NCBI GenBank assembly: GCA_001931905.2 | Contig: MSJI02000826.1 | Location: 1 to 64,000 of the forward strand | DNA: 64,000 nucleotides | Source of the DNA: Cladosporium sp. IMV 00045 | Taxonomy: Eukaryota; Ascomycota; Dothideomycetes; Cladosporiales; Cladosporiaceae | Direction of reading: 5' to 3' | Notes under the pieces: model-generated | The model's input: the letters and a program-made list of their open reading frames with translations, nothing else | Database searches by the model: none | Told to the model about the DNA's origin: nothing | Position numbers and translations under genes: made by a program | In this document: positions 22,075 through 32,564 of the stretch, in pieces | Numbering within the stretch: the stretch's first letter is position 1 | Layout of the letters: each line of letters starts with the position of its first letter

Positions 22075-22869
22075 ATGCCCGGGAGAGTCTGCCGAGGAGC
22101 CCGAGATCCGTCGCCGGGAGTTCAAACTATGTCCCCTCCGTATGAGAGGTTTATTGGACCTGTACAACAAATGTCATGTTTTAACGTACAGAAATGGTGG
22201 GACTGGACCAAGTTCATCCTGCTTCGCGGCGTCACTACAAATGTTATCACGCACGATTCCGCACAGCTGAGAGCAATCCACGCCCACGCACATCGGTACG
22301 ACGACCGCATCGAACATCTATGGACCTACTGCCAGGTCGGTTCGGCCATCTTATCGTGTATCTCGCATAGTGCCAACGATGTTGCAAATGCCATTGATCC
22401 ACTTGTTCCTGTCTACCAGACGTGGCTGGCTGGTGCAGTCGAAACTGAGGCTCCTGTTCCCATTTGGATCCTTGCGATGGCTGGCATTGCTCTCGGTTTG
22501 GGCTTTTGGTTCATGGGCTACAATATCACGAGAGCTGTCGGCAGTCGCATCACGCAGCTCAGCCCAATTCGCGGTTATGCTATTGAGCTTGGATCTGCCA
22601 TTACAGTCCTCATGGCTTCCCGTCTTGGTCTGCCGATATCGACGACTCAATGCTTGGTTGGAGCCAGTATGGGCGTTGCTCTCATGAATTACGATCTCAA
22701 GGCTGTCAACTGGCGCCAGATGTGCTTCATTTTGTTTTCGTGGGCAACGACCCTCCCAGGTGCCGCCATCGTCTCCGGACTCGTCACGGTCATGGCCGTT
22801 AACATTCTTCGCTGGGATATGAACCACCTTGGCGCGGCTGGGACCAACGGTTTGGGCATGGACTTCTAG
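22075..22869 (+). pseudogene. Truncated PiT-family phosphate permease (C-terminal part)
   Basis: From about MSPPYERFIGPV onward the sequence matches the second half of fungal Na+/phosphate symporters of the PiT (Pho89/Pho-4) family: QKWWDWTKFILLRGV, EHLWTYCQVGSAILS, the signature SHSANDVANAIDPL, WFMGYNITRAVGSRIT, GLPISTTQCLVGASMG and a normal C-terminus. PiT proteins have two such halves, each with a GANDVANA-type signature. The first half, with at least five membrane segments, is absent, and no coding continuation is visible upstream, where a minisatellite begins. The remaining frame has no stops, so the loss is recent or the fragment is under constraint. I call it a 5'-truncated gene; a split by rearrangement is the simplest reading. 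Confidence 0.75.
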
Positions 22870-24573
22870 GTCCTTTCGAGGACATCCGCAGGACAGCACC
22901 TTGACTCAATGGTTTTGGATCACATACCTATAATAGAGAGCTGCGATTGTTTTGCAGTCACATTCCCAGATGATCATTTTTCACCGTTTGACCATCCTTA
23001 CCATCCTTTATAAATGCCGGTGTCTCTCCCGCGTGTTCAAAGAGCATTGAGTCCACCCCGGACAGTAAAAGGGGCCGGCAGATCTATCAGATTTACCATT
23101 ACTTGACTGGTGCATCCTTCGACAAGGGTTTGCCGCCGCCGTCCTCAATGCGTAATTCTCCAGACGTAAGCGATGGCATGCAACCGGGATGATGCCGCTC
23201 TGCCCTCCCCTAAGAAAATCTCACGATGCCAACTTTCCCTTCTTGCCAGTACATTGCTTGCACCAATCATGACAGCAGGATATCGGGTACGACGAAAACC
23301 GAGCAGCGGAACGAATACATGCAATACATCAGCTAGCAGGTCAACAAAGAGCGGTTCATAGGGCTTAGATCGATCTGCTCGGCAGTCGCCGTGGCAGACC
23401 GTTTGCATGCTCGGCTGCAGAGTCAGTCCTTTTGATCAATCGGGACACAGTATTGGAAACGAAGGGAATAGCTGCAAACCAACATCCGCAGCGTGAAGAC
23501 TCGCGAGATGATCGTCACGGATGAGGACTGGGAAGATCAACGGTCGCGAGTCGAGAATCTGGTCATAACGCTCTCGTTGGTGTGGGGTTCTCGGGGTGAT
23601 CGTCGGCGCTGGCGTCTGGGGTGTAGGGCAAAACCAAGGTTATAGAGAGAAGTATGTTTCAATTTTTGGTGGAAATTGGGAGATATTGTCGGCTGATTTG
23701 CTCACAAACTTACAGCACTTCGGGTGCCGCTTTCATCGCTTACTCAGAGACTTGCCGCACATCAACCGCTTTGGGCCGTAAAATAGCCATGCCACTAACC
23801 CGGCTTCACTTCAGAGAACGACCTGGCTGAAGATTACTCGAATCCTTCGCGGCATGGTTGAGGCAGAAAGTTGCCTCTGTCTTCGGCGGTGGCGTTTCAC
23901 CAGTGTCCCCCTTTTACGCGGCCTCCTCTACACTCATGCAACACGATCGAACCAAAGATCAAAGCAAATGAGCAAGCAAGCAGACCGACACGGGCTCAAT
24001 TGAGGCAATCTGGGTGTTGTTGCCGCAATCCTTCGATCGTAACTAGTGACTGCCGCTGTCACAATGAGAGCAATACATCACGTTTAGGACTCTAAGATTC
24101 GCCTTTCCTGCAGCCGGCGGTGGTTGACATTCACTAGTCTTCTTCACACTAGTGCGTAGTCAAATCCCTTCACCGGCTCATGCCTTTATTCTGGGCTTTT
24201 CTGCATATACTGCCCACGAAAGCCTGTTTAGGGTCCACTGCATTCTTTTGCTGCTCCTGAGAGGATTCGTGCTACGACTACTGGACCGCTCAAGTACTAC
24301 CGGAGGTAGATCTAGGGCGACCTTTCTTGGCCCCTGCAAATACACTACAATGTCGAGTCAAGTCACGAAGGAATCTGCCACAAGAAACGTTTTGGACGCC
24401 GAGTCGCCGCCACTCTGGAAAGACTTTGTTAACTTCGAAGCCAGGCCTTAACCTGAATCGTGACATTTCCTTCGTCGTTACACGGTACATATCCCGCGGG
24501 TGTCCACCGGCCCCAGTCTTTGCTTCTCTGCTTGACATTCCTCTTCTCACTCTTTCACACTCGTTTTGCAATC
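22870..24573. other. Long intergenic region, no gene supported
   Basis: About 1.7 kb between the truncated phosphate permease and the rhodopsin-like gene. Open frames are short, lack family features and do not join by plausible introns. No tRNA or tandem repeat was seen. The last 100 bp before 24574 are pyrimidine-rich and form the leader of the next gene. Confidence 0.45.
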
Positions 24574-25917
24574 ATGGCAGGACCCGCCGACCGCGGCTGG
24601 GAGTTCCTGGCGGTATGCACCATTTTCCTTGCTTTGACGACTACCGCATTCGCTCTACGCATATACACAAGACGGTATATCCAGAAAGCCTTCGGACTGG
24701 ATGACTGGTTCGCGATCTTATCATGGGTAAGCCCGCATTGAAACGAACGTAATCCAGCAAAGTTGCGACTTCTGACTTCAATGACATGGTAGGCGTCCTT
24801 GACGGTATTCACAGCACTGGCTTATGTCGGAATCTCGTACGGCACAGGTCAACACCATGTCGATATTCAACCTCAGAGCGACATCCCTAAAGCATTGAAG
24901 GTAATCTCATTTCTTCCATCTACTGAGAACAGGATGCTGATCGGATTCTCCTTGCTAGTTCTGGTGGCTTTGTGAGCCGCTGTTCATCGTCTCCAGTATG
25001 TCCATCAAAGCTGCAATCGGTCTCATGCTCCTTCGCCTCAGTGTCAGCCGAACCCATCGATTCATCGTTTATCTCAACCTCGCCGTCACCCAGCTTTACA
25101 GTTTTGTTTTCTTTTTCATCTTCCTTTTCCAGTGCTATCCCTCGGCATACTTCTGGACGAGATTTACCGGCGGACAAGGCTCATGCATGGACCCATATAT
25201 CGTCGTCGCCACGTTCTATGGTTATTCTGTGATCGCATGCATCACGGACTGGGTCTTTGCCATTCTGCCGGCCTTCCTCGTGTGGAGCCTGCAGCTGTCT
25301 CGCCGAGAGAAGGCTTCAGTCATCGCCGTCTTGGCCACGGGCGCTTTGTAAGTTATGGCAAACCCGCACATTTCTTTGCTATCTGAGCTTGTAGAAGCTG
25401 ACCATGATACCTTTCCAGAGCCTCTGCTGCGACCATTGCACGATTCCCCTACGTCCAGGGAATGACCAATGAGGCCGACTTCCTATACTCCACAATCGAG
25501 GTCGCCATCTGGTCCACAATTGAGATCAACCTAGGTATGACAGCGGCCTGCTGTGCAACCCTGCGTCCACTCTTCCGCAAAATCATGCCATCCTTCGGGT
25601 TGTCTTCCGGCGGACGCTCTTACGGAAGCACCAAGACAAAAGGCATGACGGCCGGCACGAACAAGCAAACCCAAAGAGACCGGACCGGATACAAGCGCAG
25701 CTCAAGCGAAGAAGGCGAGCTGGAACTGGGTGACATCGAGTGCAGCAAAGGCTTCGGAACATCCACGATGGCGTGGCATAATGACGAACACGCAGAAAGC
25801 GATCGCGACGCCGATGCGAGCAGCAACCACTCGCAGACGATGATCATCAACACAAAGACATCCGTCTACCGTTCGGAGGAGTTCGTCGATCCCGAGAAGA
25901 ATCGAAGCCCCAAGTAG
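24574..25917 (+). CDS. Fungal seven-transmembrane rhodopsin-like domain protein
   Basis: Exons 24574-24726, 24793-24900, 24959-25347 and 25419-25917 join to 382 residues. Seven hydrophobic segments follow an extracellular N-terminus: WEFLAVCTIFLALTTTAFAL, a second starting LTVFTALAYVG, then WWLCEPLFIVSSMSIKAAIG, VTQLYSFVFFFIFLFQC, YGYSVIACITDWVFAILPAF, and so on. FGLDDWFAILSW, CEPLF, FWTRF and DWVFAILP are hallmarks of the large fungal family of rhodopsin-like integral membrane proteins (related to Pth11/SAT5-type proteins but without a CFEM domain). The C-terminal 120 residues are polar, Ser/Glu-rich and cytosolic. Members are putative receptors, mostly without known ligand. All three inner introns were placed by frame and motif continuity. 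Confidence 0.85.
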
Positions 25918-26223
25918 GTCGGTGAGGAGCGTTACTTGATGATACCGGATGCCATGCAGGAATTGAAGGCTCACACAAGCGTCTATATATCACTGTGTCT
26001 TTTCTCTCGTATATTCATATATTAATAATTCAAACTGCTGGCGGTTCACTTAAGGTGAAGAAATCACTCTGACATCAGCTACGCTGAGCGGTTCTAATTA
26101 GTGGACGCCCTATATCCCTTAGTCAATGATGTCAAAAAATAATGAGATCCATGGATTAATTCCTAAGGGAATGAATATCCTCAGGTTGGGGAGCAAAGGC
26201 CAAAAAGTCAAAAAGAAAGGATC

Positions 26224-26319
26224 TGGCCTTACCGTGATTCGAACACGGGTTAGTACGGACGTTGTCTCCTGATTTCTCAGGCACCACAACGTACTGTGAT
26301 ACCCCTACACTATAAGACC
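26224..26319 (-). tRNA. tRNA-His (anticodon GTG) with 25-nt intron
   Basis: On the minus strand a full cloverleaf can be drawn: 7-bp acceptor GGTCTTA/TAAGGCC with A discriminator, 3-bp D stem GTG/CAC, anticodon stem GTACG/CGTAC with loop TTGTGGC, 4-nt variable loop, and T stem CCGTG/CACGG around TTCGAAT. The anticodon is GTG. A 25-nt intron follows position 37. It contains the hairpin CCTGA-GAAA-TCAGG and the sequence ACAACGT that pairs with the anticodon region ACGTTGT, the usual anticodon-intron helix of eukaryotic pre-tRNAs. Internal promoters fit: A box TAGTGTAGGGG and B box GTTCGAATC. Mature length would be 71 nt before CCA addition. Confidence 0.85.
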
Positions 26320-26495
26320 TTGCTGATCAGATGATGTAATGTCATTTGATGTCATTTATATCCCTGTGCAAATTCACCCTTTCACTAATTGAAAGGCTTG
26401 GACATTTGCATAAGAACCATCTTTGCCAACCTGGGAATGCTATAGGACCCATGAAGCCTTCGCAAATTGATTATATCTCAATGAATTCTTTTCGT

Positions 26496-28595
26496 TCATT
26501 GACTCAATATTGTTAAGCACTCGATGATCACCTTGCTAAGCCGTGACTGCGTCCTTCGACCGAAAACCTCTGTAGCCCAATCGAGAGCACCTCGGACATC
26601 CCCGTCTTGTACACATACAGCGACCATCGCCCCTGGTACTCCCTCCTTCAAGAGCTGCCAGGTGAGAAGGAACGCTCGGTACGCATAGAGCACGACCCAA
26701 GGGGCCTCCCCTCTCACCTCCAAGGTCGTATCCAGATACTTTAGAAACCAATCAAGATGTGGCTGGACAGCCGCTACAACATCTTCCTTGAAATTTAACT
26801 CCGAGGAGTGAGCTAGGTGGGTCGATCGCCTCAACATGCCGTCAAGACTGGATTCAACAATGCCAGAAGTATGCGAAGGCGACCAGATGAAAAATTCGAT
26901 CATGGCCATTTCCCACGTCGCTGCTCGGGTAGCTGCATGAGACGGTACTGCGGTCTCGCCTTGCGGGCAGAGCGATGATGCAAGAGCTACGAGAGATGCC
27001 CGTAGAGGCTCAAACCGCTCGAGGCTGATTTGGCCCGTCATGGTCGACCAGCCAGAAACTTCTCTGGCGCTTGAAAGCAAGAATTGAGCGATGTTGATGG
27101 CACCGTAGGGGTCGAAAGGTGGTATTGAGTCGACTTCTGCGGAGCGTGATAGGAACCTGCGCACTGCATCCGGATATTGAACGGGTGATGTGCCCGGAGA
27201 GGCACCTAGCCTTTGATGTGCCCATTCAGCAGCAGACGCAGCCACCCAGCAATCTTTCGGGCTAGGAAGTTCGTGTCTGATCTCAAGATGGGACATTGAG
27301 CGAGGAACTGAAAGAAATTGATACCAGAGGGCGTCCACTTGGTGCGCAGCAAGAATCGTTCGCTTGAGCGATTCTGCCTTGATAGACTCTCGCCACATAC
27401 TCTCCAGGTCTCTCGTTTTTGCGGCTGAGGGCGATGGTATTTGCATGAATCCCGCCGAGCGTGCGATGGAGACCAGCCGAACATGTAATCTCATTCCTTG
27501 TTTCGACGCCTTGCCGCACATGTGCATCATCGCGTAGATCTCCAGGAGCAGTAGTGATTGCACGAGCGTAAGATTGTGCGTTGAGTCTTCTTCTGTCTCT
27601 TCCTCTACCGCACACACAGATCTGCCGCGATGGAAACAATTCTTCGCAAGTTGCTCGCCTGATCCAGGTTGGTCGTAAAGGTCCGGATCCTCACCGTGCT
27701 GATAAGCTAGGGAGAGTATGCTTAGGATGAGGTAGGGCGCAGCAGAGCTAGTATCGAACGTTGCTTGGTGGAGAAAAGGCACAAAATGAGAGACGTCCGA
27801 GAAAAACAACTCCAATCCCCGATTTATTTGAGAAGGTGATGGAGACCACCCATCTCGAAGGTGCTGCAAATCGTTTACTTCCAGGCCTTCAGGTCGGCGC
27901 ACATTGCTCTCCGGGCTGGATCCTAGGGAAGAAGGAGTTGGTGACATATCGACTCCGAGTCTCAACGTGCTATAATCCCCATTGGCGAACGAGTCTTGCA
28001 ACATCAAATCAAGCTCCTGCTCGGCCGGTCCTTGTTGAATCGGAAATATCCCAGGATGTTGCGTTGGTGCACTCTGCTGTCCAGACGTTGTGTAAGGATA
28101 CTGCTTTTGCATCATTGAGTATGATGCTGGTGCCGAGGTCGCCATATGCTGTCGATCGGCACTAGGCAGCTCGAGTGGTGCGTCTAGACTCCAAACTACA
28201 TTGTCCATGTCATGCAACCCGCCGTGATCCCATCCAGGAAGAGGATCTGGTTGTTCTGCTGAGGGAGATTTGGATGAACGTCTGGTATCCTGAGATCTCG
28301 TAGTACCGCCAGTGCCAGAAGCGCCTATTGAGGTCATTGTGTCCCGTCGCCGTGACTTGATATGGCCATCCTTCTCTTGCTGATCCTGATGCTTTCTCTT
28401 GAAATGACGTTCTCGCAGATCCCTTCTTGAGAATGTAGTGCTGCAGAGATGGCACGCGAACGAGTTATCGTCTTTCGAGCGTGTATGAAGGGAAGAGTGC
28501 CTTTTGAGGTTTTCTGCGCGCGTAAATCGACTGTGGCAGATTTGACATTTGAAAGGTTGTTCTCTAGGGGCTGTGGCAGTAATGAATGCGGACAT
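26496..28595 (-). CDS. C2H2 zinc-finger transcription factor with fungal-specific domain
   Basis: Single exon, 699 residues. Two classical fingers open the protein: Cys17, Cys20, His33, His37 and Cys48, Cys51, His64, His69. The recognition helices read RAENLKRH and RRDLRERH, close to the two-finger type of Msn2 and CreA, which bind short G-rich sites. Ser/Pro/Gln-rich sequence follows, and from about residue 250 a fungal-specific transcription factor domain (LELFFSDVSHFVPFLHQATF, LILSILSLAYQHG, a helical core with LVQSLLLLEIYAMMHMCGK). It heads a group of catabolic-type genes: dioxygenase, RidA, permease and aldolase. Two divergent promoters in that group carry repeated GGAGGAGC, a plausible target by this finger type. 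That link is inferred. No intron was needed. Confidence 0.88.
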   Translation of the reverse strand: MSAFITATAPREQPFKCQICHSRFTRAENLKRHSSLHTRSKDDNSFACHLCSTTFSRRDLRERHFKRKHQDQQEKDGHIKSRRRDTMTSIGASGTGGTTRSQDTRRSSKSPSAEQPDPLPGWDHGGLHDMDNVVWSLDAPLELPSADRQHMATSAPASYSMMQKQYPYTTSGQQSAPTQHPGIFPIQQGPAEQELDLMLQDSFANGDYSTLRLGVDMSPTPSSLGSSPESNVRRPEGLEVNDLQHLRDGWSPSPSQINRGLELFFSDVSHFVPFLHQATFDTSSAAPYLILSILSLAYQHGEDPDLYDQPGSGEQLAKNCFHRGRSVCAVEEETEEDSTHNLTLVQSLLLLEIYAMMHMCGKASKQGMRLHVRLVSIARSAGFMQIPSPSAAKTRDLESMWRESIKAESLKRTILAAHQVDALWYQFLSVPRSMSHLEIRHELPSPKDCWVAASAAEWAHQRLGASPGTSPVQYPDAVRRFLSRSAEVDSIPPFDPYGAINIAQFLLSSAREVSGWSTMTGQISLERFEPLRASLVALASSLCPQGETAVPSHAATRAATWEMAMIEFFIWSPSHTSGIVESSLDGMLRRSTHLAHSSELNFKEDVVAAVQPHLDWFLKYLDTTLEVRGEAPWVVLYAYRAFLLTWQLLKEGVPGAMVAVCVQDGDVRGALDWATEVFGRRTQSRLSKVIIECLTILSQ

Positions 28596-28993
28596 AGTGT
28601 TTCAAGCCAATGGCGCCGCACATGAAGTTGGTATCTAAAAGGACCATGGTGAACAGAGGCCGATGCTGACCAGGCGATGTCTCCTCAGGATACTTTCGAT
28701 CTGCCGCCATGCCCCGTCGGTTATTGATGGTTATCAAGGTCAGAAGATACCGACGGCGCCTTATCTGGCCCCAAAGCGAGGAAGCTCTGGCGCTAACACA
28801 ATGCCCTAACTCACCCCCCAGATCTGACATATCTCCCCGCACGAAACGGTTATCCATTAAGTAAATTTTCATTTGGCATTGATTCCTGGATCTTCTGAAA
28901 TTATGGCAAGGAGAAAAGTCACTCCGATGTGAACATGAAAGATTACGATCCCATAAATGGTTTATCTCCACGGTTGCACACCTAGAAGACACA
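28596..28993. promoter_or_regulatory. Upstream region of the C2H2 regulator
   Basis: 398 bp between the end of the dioxygenase gene and the start of the regulator, both on the minus strand. I found no copy of the GCTCCTCC motif that fills the two divergent promoters nearby, so there is no sign of autoregulation through it. Confidence 0.4.
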
Positions 28994-30381
28994 CTAGACT
29001 GGCAGAACGACCTTTACACCCATATACTCACGCTGGTGCATCAGCTTGCCGTCGATGAGAACCTGATCAGCACCTACCCGGTTGCGTACGGTATCTGTGG
29101 GATCAGTCGCTGTGGCAATCTGAATCTCACGCCATTCCTGGTTCGAAGGCACGAGCTGGCCTTGAGAGGTGAGTCTCTTGAACTCCTTGTAGACTCCCTG
29201 CTCCTCTACACAGCCTTCACGCTGGATCAGAGGCGAGGCTGTTGTTATATTGTCAGTGATTTGTTTCCGGTGACCAGGTTTTTGATGACTATGACTCACC
29301 ATCCGCTGGCTGCATGCGCATGTTTCCTAGGGAACTGTTGAAGAGCACAAGAGAAAGACGCTCTTCGTGAAGCTGGTCATCGGGAGGCTGGTACACACGG
29401 TGACGTGTAGCCTTGAAGTGGCCGCCAGAAACGATCTCCAGCGTATCGCCGATGTTGATAACCAGTGCACCAGGCTTGTATGGCACATAGTACCATTTCT
29501 CATCGCGACCCCAGATCTGCAAGCAGGAGATAGGGACAGAAAAGAGAAGCGTTGTCAAGCCGAAATCGGTATGGCCATGCATACGAAGACCTTTGGAAGC
29601 TTTCTGGGTGGATTCGGCAACTGGTCGGAAGAGGGCATGGCGAAAGTAGCCCTCGCCAGTAGGACTGCCGTGGGACTGGACGTTGTCCCATAGGTAGTCA
29701 TCCGGCAACTCTAACACACGAGAGAACAGCTTCAGAAGCCTACGGTTCACGGACTTGGTGAGGTAGTTGCAGAAGGCCTCAATCTCATCCATGAACGGAT
29801 GCAGGCAAGTTGGAATGCGGGACAGATCCGACCATTCACGATTGTACCAATTGAACTGTTCGATACCGTCTGGCACGTTGCGGAAGCGCTTCGAAGAGTC
29901 AGTAACAGTTGGATAGCTGTCGGGGATCATCCACATGATTGGTGTACCTTGAACCCATACGGGTGCTTGTATCCAGACCAACGGCCCGTGTCGGGATCGA
30001 AAAGAAGGCGTTCTTTGTCCTCTTCACTGATGTTGTTGTACAGATACTGGGCGAGAGCGAATTGGCGATGAAGCTACACCGGTAGAATTCTGTCAGCAAT
30101 CCAAATGTGGTAGGCTTTAGGTTATCTTGCATTACCTGGTCGAGAGAGACGCCATAGTCTTCCAAAAACAGAAATCCGTCGTCACGGATGGCTATCTTGA
30201 CCTTTTGAACAAGATCATCGACCACTTTAGGGTCATCAGAGTCGAGCAGCGACAGCTCGATCGATTTCAACTCGGCGAAGTTGTGCTTCTCTTTGGTGAC
30301 GGGCGGAGCGTTCCAAGGCGCAACAAAGGGCTTGCCAGGCGAATCGGCCGCAGGCGGGTTGAAAGGGGCTGTAGCAGGCAT
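28994..30381 (-). CDS. 2-oxoglutarate/Fe(II)-dependent dioxygenase, isopenicillin N synthase-like
   Basis: Exons 30381-30136, 30073-29948, 29888-29300 and 29238-28994 give 401 residues. The N-terminal DIOX_N-type region contains KIAIRDDGFLFLEDYGVSLD. The catalytic jelly roll shows the iron facial triad: His and Asp in RMHGHTDFGLTTLLF, the distal His in ATRHRV, with the 2OG-binding Arg and Ser in ERLSLVLF. The family hydroxylates, desaturates or cyclises small molecules, using oxygen and 2-oxoglutarate, in the cytosol. It diverges from the RidA gene across 704 bp with repeated GCTCCTCC elements, and the nearby regulator, permease and aldolase suggest a catabolic role. The substrate cannot be named. 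The second intron boundary (acceptor TCGAAG) is the least certain join. Confidence 0.87.
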
Positions 30382-31085
30382 ATTGATAGTTGGAAAGATC
30401 TGTGCTTCTAATTGGTACTGTGGTTCTACTGTCTTAGTTGGTGGCCCATGATCCCTTATATCTTCGTTCGATGGTTTGTAATATCTCAAAGCTACTGCAG
30501 AGATCACGTTTGAGGAGCATGTATCAATCAAACGACTACCACAAATTGCTACAACGTTATCGAGAGGAGCATCTTACCGGAGGCCAACATGGTGTTTGGA
30601 GCTAGTAGACCTGCGTACTGGACATTCCTTGTCGCATGCTTAACAGCTTGTCTGTGCTCCTCCGCCTCGCTTTTGGCTCCTTCTAGTCAAGTCACTGATA
30701 CGTATCGAATTACCGTTGCGACAAACCAATCGATGTATCTCAAATCGTTCGGAGTGAAGTGCCGTCTGTGAAGCTTAATTGATTGAACCACGTGGACGAT
30801 TGGGGGAAAGGTTTGGGAGGAGCTCCTGAAGGGAAAGAGAAGAAATGTGGGTCAAGACCCGCATATCAAAGCTTAACCTTATGGCCAATATCACCGTGCT
30901 GGAGATATCTTTGTTTGAGCTCCTCCCGGCAACGAAGTTGACCTGCAATATTGTGTCTCCAGCGCAAAGCTGTCAATTTTGACTTAAAATCCACGAATGC
31001 ATCGTGGATGGTTCGTACAAAAACACAAACATCAACCTCTCAATCCTCATTCAATCAGAAGATTGTTACCTACACTCAGTACACT
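30382..31085. promoter_or_regulatory. Divergent promoter of dioxygenase and RidA genes with repeated GCTCCTCC motif
   Basis: GCTCCTCC occurs at 30656-30663 and 30919-30926, and as its complement GGAGGAGC at 30816-30823. The last two extend into an 11-bp inverted repeat (GGGAGGAGCTC at 30815-30825 and GAGCTCCTCCC at 30917-30927). The shorter GAGGAGC is at 30512-30518 and 30564-30570. The same 8-mer fills the permease/aldolase promoter at 34188-34843. The open frame 30589-30771 inside this region lacks support as a gene. Confidence 0.65.
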
Positions 31086-31546
31086 ATGTCTCGTCAATTG
31101 ATCTCCAGCGAAAAATTCCCTCCCAAGCCTCACAATTGTACGTCTAAACCTTACCTACTTTCCACGAATTCGGCTAATAAATCGATTCCAGCGCCCGCTA
31201 CTAAGGTTCCCGGTCTCGTCTTTTGCGCCGGTCAGACTGCTACAGGAGAAATCAAACAAGCAACGGTATTCACGATTGCATTTAAATCGAAGCGTGCACA
31301 CAAAACTAATACCCCTGTCAGCGTACAGTCCTCCAAAACCTCAAAGAAGTCCTTGAGCTCTCAGGCTCTTCTCTCAACCAGGTTGTCAAGTACAACGTCT
31401 ACCTTGCGGACATGAAAGACTTTGCAGCGATGAACGAGGCATACATCGATTTCCTACCGCAACCAATGCCTTCAAGGTCCTGTCTCCAGGCTGTAGCACC
31501 AGGAAACGGGACTGTCATTGAGATCGAGTGTATTGCTCAGGCTTGA
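31086..31546 (+). CDS. RidA/YjgF/UK114-family imine deaminase
   Basis: Three small exons, 31086-31137, 31192-31265 and 31322-31546, join to 116 residues, a normal family length. The order of motifs is standard: SSEKFPPKP at the N-terminus, PGLVFCAGQTA, then RTVLQNLKEVLELSGSSLNQ with the helix leading into VVKYNVYLADMKDFAAMNEA, and finally MPSRSCLQAVAP with the Arg that binds the carboxylate of the substrate, and VIEIECIA. RidA proteins hydrolyse reactive enamine/imine intermediates of amino acid metabolism to 2-keto acids and ammonia. Introns are 54 and 56 bp. It shares a divergent promoter with the dioxygenase gene. No organelle-targeting sequence is evident. Confidence 0.88.
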
Positions 31547-31709
31547 GAAGGTTGGGGGGTCTACGATTTAGGATATATAGCATAGAGAATCAAATGAGCA
31601 CAAGATTGCTTCAGAGCTTCAATGTGCCTCCCTCTAGTAGCATGGTTGTACGGTTTACGGGAGCTAATGATACTTGTATGAAGACTATAGATACACTTGG
31701 CTGTCTTTC

Positions 31710-32260
31710 TACTCTTTTCAGCGGTTGACACACTTTTCTAGTATACTACGGTTGATGACACAACCTCGAAGGGCGCGGAGACACTTGAGCTTTTTTTTTC
31801 CAACTCTTTCTCAGCGGCAGGTTCACTTTTCTGGTATACGACAGTTGGTGATACTTGAACAAAGGCTAGAGAGATACGTGGGTTCCCCCGATTCTTTCTC
31901 GGTGGTAGGCTTACTTTTCCAATGCACTACAGTTGATGATATATGCATCAAGGGCGCAAAGATACTTATGTTCTCCCAATTCTTTCTCGGCGGTAGGCTT
32001 ACCTTTCTAGTATACTATAGCTGACGATATATGTATCAAAAGTGCGGAGATACTTGACTTTCTCCTCACTATTTCTCAGCGGTAGGTTTGCTTTCCTAGT
32101 ATACTATAGCTCATAGTACATGCACAAGTGGTACAGAGATACTTAAGCTTCTCCCAACCTTTTCTCAGCGCCAGGCTCACATGTCTCGTATACTACAGTT
32201 GATGATACGTACACGAAGGATGCAGAGATATTCTCTGGCTAAGCAAGTCTTCCAAATTGT
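31710..32260. repeat. Minisatellite array, six units of 88-93 bp
   Basis: The anchor TCAGCGG or TCGGTGG recurs at 31718, 31811, 31899, 31987, 32076 and 32165; steps are 93, 88, 88, 89 and 89 bp. Each unit has a GGTAGGCTTAC block, AGTATACTA, a GATGATATATGCATCA-like block and GCAGAGATACTTG. Units are diverged, so the array is old. It lies between the 3' ends of the RidA gene and the permease gene, and can be aligned to the array at 21.5 kb. Confidence 0.85.
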
Positions 32261-32564
32261 TTCAGCAACTATACGACCTTACTGTGTCCATGCGGCGCTA
32301 CGCGTCTCGATTGAGTAAGTTACACTAGTACTTGAGAGATCATTGTGATGCACTACATGTATCACCCAATGAAACAAGGTGGTGAAGACATATTGGAGTG
32401 TAAGATATATCTCTGTGCGGAAAATGATATGAAGAACTGTCATTGTGGCTTTGTGATCAAAATTTTGATGCGGCTGTCCATCCGTCGAATAAGTACAACA
32501 AGCTAGGCTATTGCATTGGGTCTCATCACACATATGGAGTATCCGATTACATGCAGATCGCCAA

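Noticed and set aside
30589..30771. 60-residue frame with a hydrophobic N-terminus resembling a signal peptide
   Set aside because: Lies inside the divergent dioxygenase/RidA promoter and overlaps one of the repeated 8-mers; no cysteine pattern or splice partner. Could be revisited with RNA data.
21480..32260. Tandem arrays as CRISPR
   Set aside because: Units are contiguous and diverged, without the constant repeat and unique spacer pattern, in a eukaryotic genome.
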